A stretch of DNA of 9,418 nt. It comes from Eggerthella sp. CAG:209 (GTDB taxonomy: Bacteria; Actinomycetota; Coriobacteriia; Coriobacteriales; Eggerthellaceae). Made by a program: the position numbers and the translations under genes. The notes under the pieces are model-generated. The model was not told the origin of the DNA. It saw nothing but the letters and a program-made list of their open reading frames with translations, and ran no database searches. The DNA lies in the NCBI GenBank assembly GCA_000436075.1, contig FR884632.1:92825-102242 (forward strand). Reading direction: 5' to 3'. Within the stretch, counting starts at the first letter, position 1. Each line of letters starts with the position of its first letter. Positions 5,158-9,418 of this stretch are shown here, one piece after another.

Positions 5158-7231
5158 CGCTCACCTCCGTTGCCGCAATAGTGCTCATATCTTCTTCCAA
5201 GGTGCCCGCTGCAGACTGAATTGCGGCATCCATGATTTGACCCGCCAAAGGCGCAGCAACAGAACCGCCCGAGCCGCCTTCCTCGACGCACACGCACATT
5301 GCAAACTGAGGATTGTCGTAAGGGGCGTAGCAGGAGAACCATGCCATATCTTCTTTGCCGGCAACCTCGGCAGTACCAGTCTTTGCCGCTGCAGACCAAG
5401 AGTACTTATTGAACTCGGTTGAAACGGTTTCGTTTTCCGTGGCCACACCATGCAAAGCATCGCGCACGATTTTAAGATTTGCTTCTGTTACCTGCGGCGC
5501 CGTGTCTTCTACCGTGTCATAGGAGAGCACCGTATCGCCCAGTGAATTGCGCGCTTCCTTCAGCAGATGCGGACGCAAGAGCTTTCCCGTTGCAACCGCG
5601 CCATAAGCACGAACCACCTGAATGGGAGTAACCAAGACATAGCCCTGGCCGATAACCATGTTCGACATATCGCCGGGCAGCCACTGGGCTTCTTCGGGGA
5701 CGTCTTTGAAATATTCCTTTTTCCATGCAGGCGTGGGAATACGACCCTCCGCTTCACCGGAAAGGTCGATCTTTGTAGCAGCCGAATAGCCAAATTCCTT
5801 AACGAAATCTTGCATGGCCTCATCACCGATGGAGGCACGGGCATCGTAGAAGCTCTTTGCGATTTCATAGAACACAACGTCGCAGGAAACGACGATGCCC
5901 TCACGCAGGCCCAGCAACCCATGACCTGACTTTTGCCAGCACTTCTGCGGGAAGCTGTCGCCAAAACCCGTCCAGGTACCCTGACAGTCCCAGACGCGAG
6001 ATGTATCAGCAAATCCATAGGTTAAACCAGCCAGGCTGGTAAATACCTTGAAGCACGATGCCGCAGGGTACGTACCTGCGATAACGCGATTCATCAACGG
6101 ATAATGAGACTCCTCGGTTTGGTAAGCGTCCCACATGTCCTGGGAAATACCGCCGATAAAATGCTCAGGTGCATAGGTTGGATAGTTCGAAAGCGCCACA
6201 ATGCCGCCCGTATTAACATCCATTACAACGCATGATGCCGCAGTACCGGTTCCGTGACGCACCGCATCCTGAAGCACGCGATCTGCCACATGTTGAACCT
6301 TGGCATCGATGGTCAGGTACACATCGTTGCCCTTGCTCGGGGCGGTTTCCCCTACCACCTGCTGAACCACACCAGCTGCGTTTGTCACCAAAACACGTTG
6401 ACCATGGTCGCCGGCAAGCAGCGAATCGTAAGTTTGCTCGATGCCGCTTTTGCCTACAGCATCACCAGACTGGATATCACGGCCCTCGGCAGCGTTCTTC
6501 AAGTCATCTTCGGAAGCGGTGCCCGTATAACCCAAGGCATGCGCCGCCATCGCCCCATAGGGATAGGTTCGCGTGGTTCGAATCTGCGTGCTGACACCGG
6601 GAAAGGCATCGCGATGTTCAGAAATATACGCGATATCGCGCAGCTTCACATCGCTTGCCACCACTCGTTGGCTCTGGGCACCCGAAGAAGAATCGAGAAT
6701 ACGAGAACGCACCACTTCGTAGGGAATTCCCAGAAGGGAAGAAAGGCGCAAGATCACATCGGAGTTCTTTGCAACATCCGCATCGGCAAGAACAGTTTGC
6801 ACCTGGCGGTTTGCAACCATGGCAATACCATTTGCATCGTAGATAACGCCACGAGGAGCCGGCGTATTTACCGTAGTGTAGAGGTTTGCATCTGCCTCTT
6901 CGCTATAGCTGGCAGCCTCGATGATCTGCAAACCAAACAGCTTGGCGGTAAGCGCACCGAAAATGCCCAATGCTATGACGCCAACCGCAGTGAAGCGATT
7001 GCGCAAGCCCTCGCCCGCAGCAACACCGCCGCCCATAGAAGGGCCGCTCGGCGCAGCGCTATGCGTGGTCTTTGGCGTTTCTGCAGCAATACCAACCGAC
7101 GTTACCGAGCGTACTCGCATACGGTCGGCAGCCCTCGAGTGAGCAGAATTGGCGCGCACGCGGAACACAACTGCAAGGATAACGCCCAATACAACAAGAG
7201 CGGCAAAAGTAGTGAGAATAGCGGAAAGCAC
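5141..7231 (-). CDS. mrdA: Penicillin-binding protein 2 (class B transpeptidase, elongation)
   Basis: PBP2 cross-links peptidoglycan made by RodA and is a target of beta-lactams. The 696-residue protein has a PBP dimerisation region starting near APRGVIYDANG (125-135) and a transpeptidase domain with SCFK (392-395, catalytic Ser392), SCD (449-451, in the SxN position; SSD occurs in E. coli PBP2) and KTGT (617-620). Two hydrophobic segments precede the outer domain, at about 3-24 and 80-103, where one is usual. The start is GTG at 7231 with AGGGGG 5 nt upstream. An ATG at codon 38 would drop the first segment but has a poorer ribosome site. It begins 15 nt after mreD and overlaps rodA by 17 nt. 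The C-terminal tail after KTG (about 75 residues) is normal in kind, ending VSVGGSN. Confidence 0.95.
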   Translation of the reverse strand: MLSAILTTFAALVVLGVILAVVFRVRANSAHSRAADRMRVRSVTSVGIAAETPKTTHSAAPSGPSMGGGVAAGEGLRNRFTAVGVIALGIFGALTAKLFGLQIIEAASYSEEADANLYTTVNTPAPRGVIYDANGIAMVANRQVQTVLADADVAKNSDVILRLSSLLGIPYEVVRSRILDSSSGAQSQRVVASDVKLRDIAYISEHRDAFPGVSTQIRTTRTYPYGAMAAHALGYTGTASEDDLKNAAEGRDIQSGDAVGKSGIEQTYDSLLAGDHGQRVLVTNAAGVVQQVVGETAPSKGNDVYLTIDAKVQHVADRVLQDAVRHGTGTAASCVVMDVNTGGIVALSNYPTYAPEHFIGGISQDMWDAYQTEESHYPLMNRVIAGTYPAASCFKVFTSLAGLTYGFADTSRVWDCQGTWTGFGDSFPQKCWQKSGHGLLGLREGIVVSCDVVFYEIAKSFYDARASIGDEAMQDFVKEFGYSAATKIDLSGEAEGRIPTPAWKKEYFKDVPEEAQWLPGDMSNMVIGQGYVLVTPIQVVRAYGAVATGKLLRPHLLKEARNSLGDTVLSYDTVEDTAPQVTEANLKIVRDALHGVATENETVSTEFNKYSWSAAAKTGTAEVAGKEDMAWFSCYAPYDNPQFAMCVCVEEGGSGGSVAAPLAGQIMDAAIQSAAGTLEEDMSTIAATEVSVGGSN
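5161..5168 (-). promoter_or_regulatory. rodA Shine-Dalgarno inside mrdA
   Basis: GGAGGTGA lies within the last codons of mrdA, 3 nt before the TTG at 5157 measured from the full word, or 6 and 9 nt from the GGAGG core to TTG and GTG respectively. It supports a rodA start before the mrdA stop. Confidence 0.7.
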
Positions 7232-7236
7232 GTGTT

Positions 7237-7242
7237 CCCCCT
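7237..7242 (-). promoter_or_regulatory. mrdA Shine-Dalgarno deciding a GTG start
   Basis: AGGGGG sits 5 nt before the GTG at 7231, between the mreD stop and mrdA. It favours the long form of PBP2 with the extra N-terminal hydrophobic segment. Confidence 0.65.
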
Positions 7243-7246
7243 ACCC

Positions 7247-7774
7247 TTAGCGGAATCGACCCGAGGTAGGAACCTGCCACGCTTCATTAGAAGCTTGAGC
7301 AAACGGCAAGCGACGCATGATGACAAAGAGCAACGCCGCGATCAATGAGTTCAGGATTGTGGCAGGAATCACGCGCTGAGCAAAGATATCAAGGATGGAC
7401 CCCTGATAGCCGAGCACTAAAAGGACAACGGCAAACAGCAGCTCAAACACCAAAAGCGTTGCAGCAAGGGCAATAAGCGGCATAGCCAAAGAGGTATCGT
7501 CCAACACCTCGAACACGCGCGAGAGGCAGAACACTGCAATAAGCAAAAGCAACGGCGTAAGGCCTACTGGTGTATGCGTAAGGAGGTCGGCAATAAGGCC
7601 AAGCACAAACGCATAAACGTACGTGGTATCGGGTCGACGCATGATGGAGAGCACCAGAACGAACGAAACAATAAAACTTGGCACCGTAGAGAACACCGTA
7701 AGAATCGGTGCGAATACGACCTGAATTACTACGATGACAACAGAAAAGATAAGAGGAAGCATCCAATCACGCAT
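7247..7774 (-). CDS. mreD: MreD, rod-shape-determining membrane protein
   Basis: This 175-residue, very hydrophobic protein has about five or six membrane segments and almost no soluble loops. The family signature is visible as GLIADLLTHTPVGLTPL (59-75), and RVIPATILNSLIAALLF (134-150) matches the last conserved segment. MreD bridges MreC and the RodA-PBP2 pair to MreB in the elongation complex. The length is normal. It starts 5 nt after the mreC stop, with GAGGAT and GGTGA inside the end of mreC as ribosome site, so translation is probably coupled. The polar C-terminal tail of about 20 residues is presumably cytoplasmic. Confidence 0.93.
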   Translation of the reverse strand: MRDWMLPLIFSVVIVVIQVVFAPILTVFSTVPSFIVSFVLVLSIMRRPDTTYVYAFVLGLIADLLTHTPVGLTPLLLLIAVFCLSRVFEVLDDTSLAMPLIALAATLLVFELLFAVVLLVLGYQGSILDIFAQRVIPATILNSLIAALLFVIMRRLPFAQASNEAWQVPTSGRFR

Positions 7775-7779
7775 GGGCG

Positions 7780-8829
7780 TTATTCACCATCCTCGGAAGA
7801 AGAGTTAGAAGTAGATTTCTTCTTGGAGTCAGAGCTAGAAGAGTCGCCCGACTTTGAAGAGCTGTCGGAGCTTGAGCTGGCATTCGCATCGCTGGTTGAG
7901 TTTTTGCTCAAAAGGGCATCGGGTCCAACCGCTTGAACTACAGCGTTGGCGGCATTGGTGTCGCTAGAAGCGGCACCATCATTGCTCATGCCCAAAACAA
8001 CCAGCACTTCACTGATGTTGCTAAACGATGAGTTAGGCGAAATAACAATGGTGCGCGTTGCGTCGCCCTGTCGCTGCTCAACCTTGGAAACCACGCCCAC
8101 GACCAATCCGCGGAAGTAGCCTCCGCCAAGACCTGTGGTTATAACCGCTTCGCCTTCTTTCACCTCGGTGCTCTCATCAACGCCCTGAAGGTACAGCACG
8201 CCTTCCACCGATCCAGAAAGAATACCCTCGGCACGAGAGTTTTGAAGCATCACGGCAACGCCACTTTGAGCATCGTTGAGCAATCGCACTTCAGATGTAT
8301 AGGTTGAGCAGGAAACCACCTGGCCAACCACTCCCGTAGATCCCATAACGGGCAATCCCGGCTTCACGCCAGATGCAGTGCCAACGTCGATGGTGATAAT
8401 GCGATTGTAGGAATCGGAGGAATAGCCCGTCACGTGGGCAGCAACCGAAGAGAATCCATACACGTCATGAATGCCGATAAGCGCCTCAAGGCGCGAAGCC
8501 TCCTGACGATACTCTTCAAGCTCGACCACCATTTGGGAAAGCTGTGCGTTGCTTTCCTTCAACTGGCTCATGGTTTGACCATCGGCCGTAAGGTCTTCCA
8601 ACGAAGCTGAAGCAGAGGCAGCAAGCGAACCTGCGGCAGTCCCTGCAGAAGACAGGGGCGAAGAAACTGCTGATGTAGTATTTTGCAATGAATGCAGAGC
8701 GCCTTCGTCTCCCTCGCGGGAATAGACGACGACAAGGACGAGAGAGACCACCAACAAGATGATCAGCAACCCCGTCCCTCCAAGTTGGCCGCCGAATGGG
8801 ATCTTTTTTTCGTTCAAATTCAGGGCCAT
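7780..8829 (-). CDS. mreC: MreC, rod-shape-determining protein, with serine-rich tail
   Basis: MreC is a single-pass membrane protein that joins MreB to the periplasmic or outer-face synthesis enzymes and activates PBP2. The 349-residue protein has a short cytoplasmic leader, a membrane helix at about 17-36, an Ala/Ser-rich linker, a coiled coil at about 77-118 (QLKESNAQLSQMVVELEEYR) and the MreC beta domain at about 126-280. That domain includes GTASGVKPGLPVMGSTGVVG and VITTGLGGGYFRGLVVGVVS, the typical family patterns. Beyond residue 281 comes a tail absent from most MreC proteins. In residues 309-349, 20 of 41 are Ser, with Asp, Glu and Lys among the rest. It starts 16 nt after mreB, with AGGAG overlapping the mreB stop. 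Confidence 0.94.
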   Translation of the reverse strand: MALNLNEKKIPFGGQLGGTGLLIILLVVSLVLVVVYSREGDEGALHSLQNTTSAVSSPLSSAGTAAGSLAASASASLEDLTADGQTMSQLKESNAQLSQMVVELEEYRQEASRLEALIGIHDVYGFSSVAAHVTGYSSDSYNRIITIDVGTASGVKPGLPVMGSTGVVGQVVSCSTYTSEVRLLNDAQSGVAVMLQNSRAEGILSGSVEGVLYLQGVDESTEVKEGEAVITTGLGGGYFRGLVVGVVSKVEQRQGDATRTIVISPNSSFSNISEVLVVLGMSNDGAASSDTNAANAVVQAVGPDALLSKNSTSDANASSSSDSSSKSGDSSSSDSKKKSTSNSSSEDGE

Positions 8830-8845
8830 ATCGTAAAAGGATCTC

Positions 8846-9418
8846 CTATTTCGATCTCATAAGAATCTGCTTGAGTGCCGTGGGAGTTTCAAGAACCTTC
8901 AAGCAACCCGAAACAACATTGGTGAGCGCCGTTTCACTGGTCCAAACCGGAATCTCAAGCTGCTGCGAAAGATAGCGATCCAAGCCAGCGAGCAAACCGC
9001 CGCCGCCCGTGAGCAGAATACCGTTGGAAATGATGTCGGAGGCCAAGTCGGGGTTGGTCTTCTTGAACGTTTCCTTGATATGCACAACCATTTCGTCGAT
9101 AGGAGCCTGCAGCGCATCACGCACATCTTCCGACTGAATGGTAACTTCCTTGGGCTGTTCGGTAAGCACGTCCTGACCAGAGATGATCATGTCGCGTTCA
9201 CGACCGTCTTCAAAGGGCAGAATGGATCCAATCTTAATCTTGATGACCTCTGCTGTGCGTTCACCGATCTTGATTCCAAGAAGATCACGCAAATGAACCG
9301 CAATAGCTTCATCAAGACGATTGCCAGCAAGACGCAGAGAAGAAGAAGTTACGATACCGCCCAAAGAAATGACGGCAACTTCAGTGGTGCCGCCGCCGAT
9401 GTCAACAACCATCGAGCC
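8846..9418 (-). CDS. mreB: MreB, actin-like rod-shape protein, C-terminal part only
   Basis: The frame is open to the right edge, with the last complete codons reading Gly-Ser before MVVDIGGGTTEVAV, so the gene starts outside the window; about 190 of the usual 340 or so residues are present. DIGGGTTEV is the phosphate-2 loop of the actin/HSP70 ATPase fold, and GILLTGGGGLLAGLDRYL is the adenosine-binding motif. Other conserved stretches are GNRLDEAI, LPFEDGRERDMIISGQD and IDEMVVHIKET. MreB forms membrane-bound ATP-dependent filaments that orient the wall-synthesis machinery. It is the first visible gene of the operon; its promoter lies outside the window. Confidence 0.96.
   Translation of the reverse strand, partial: GSMVVDIGGGTTEVAVISLGGIVTSSSLRLAGNRLDEAIAVHLRDLLGIKIGERTAEVIKIKIGSILPFEDGRERDMIISGQDVLTEQPKEVTIQSEDVRDALQAPIDEMVVHIKETFKKTNPDLASDIISNGILLTGGGGLLAGLDRYLSQQLEIPVWTSETALTNVVSGCLKVLETPTALKQILMRSK

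Noticed and set aside
6254..7348. Long plus-strand open frame of 364 codons opposite mrdA
   Set aside because: It is antisense to a clear PBP2 gene with all catalytic motifs; the translation is rich in His, Arg and Cys, shows no family pattern, and has no convincing ribosome site.

Overview
The window most likely comes from a Coriobacteriia-like actinobacterium (Eggerthella/Slackia/Cryptobacterium group). This is inferred from protein character, roughly 50-55% G+C and an mreBCD-mrdA-rodA cluster followed by a DUF697-type gene; no marker in the window settles the genus. Every supported gene is on the minus strand, so the biological order runs from the right edge to the left edge.

Right half (9418 to 2883): a tightly packed rod-shape (elongasome) operon. 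It contains mreB (3' part only), mreC, mreD, mrdA (class B PBP2) and rodA (SEDS glycosyltransferase), and ends with a DUF697/YcjF-like membrane-associated protein of unknown function that begins 16 nt after rodA. Gaps are 5-16 nt and mrdA/rodA overlap, so co-transcription and translational coupling are likely. MreB filaments, the MreC/MreD membrane bridge and the PBP2-RodA transpeptidase/glycosyltransferase pair together build lateral-wall peptidoglycan. Oddities are a serine-rich C-terminal tail on MreC, two predicted membrane segments at the N-terminus of PBP2, and a lysine/alanine-rich tail on the DUF697 protein. A weak intrinsic terminator lies about 110 nt after the last gene.

Middle (2760 to 1612): two identical tRNA-Asp(GTC) genes with encoded CCA, each with its own promoter and intrinsic terminator. 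Between them lie about 880 bases without a credible gene. That spacer holds two groups of inverted repeats: a symmetric pair of 39-nt arms (2064-2102 and 2209-2247, with a perfect 19-bp core) and a second cluster (2404-2528) built from short repeated words. It looks like a site of extragenic repeats, or the scar of a duplication or insertion.

Left part (1511 to 1): a HAD-IB family phosphatase gene with a possible promoter and a palindromic operator-like site, then the 5' part of an unrecognised gene with a helical N-terminal domain and an Ala/Pro-rich linker, running off the left edge.

No mobility gene, CRISPR array or rRNA was seen. The most promising leads are the repeat-rich spacer between the tRNAs and the DUF697 protein attached to the rod operon.
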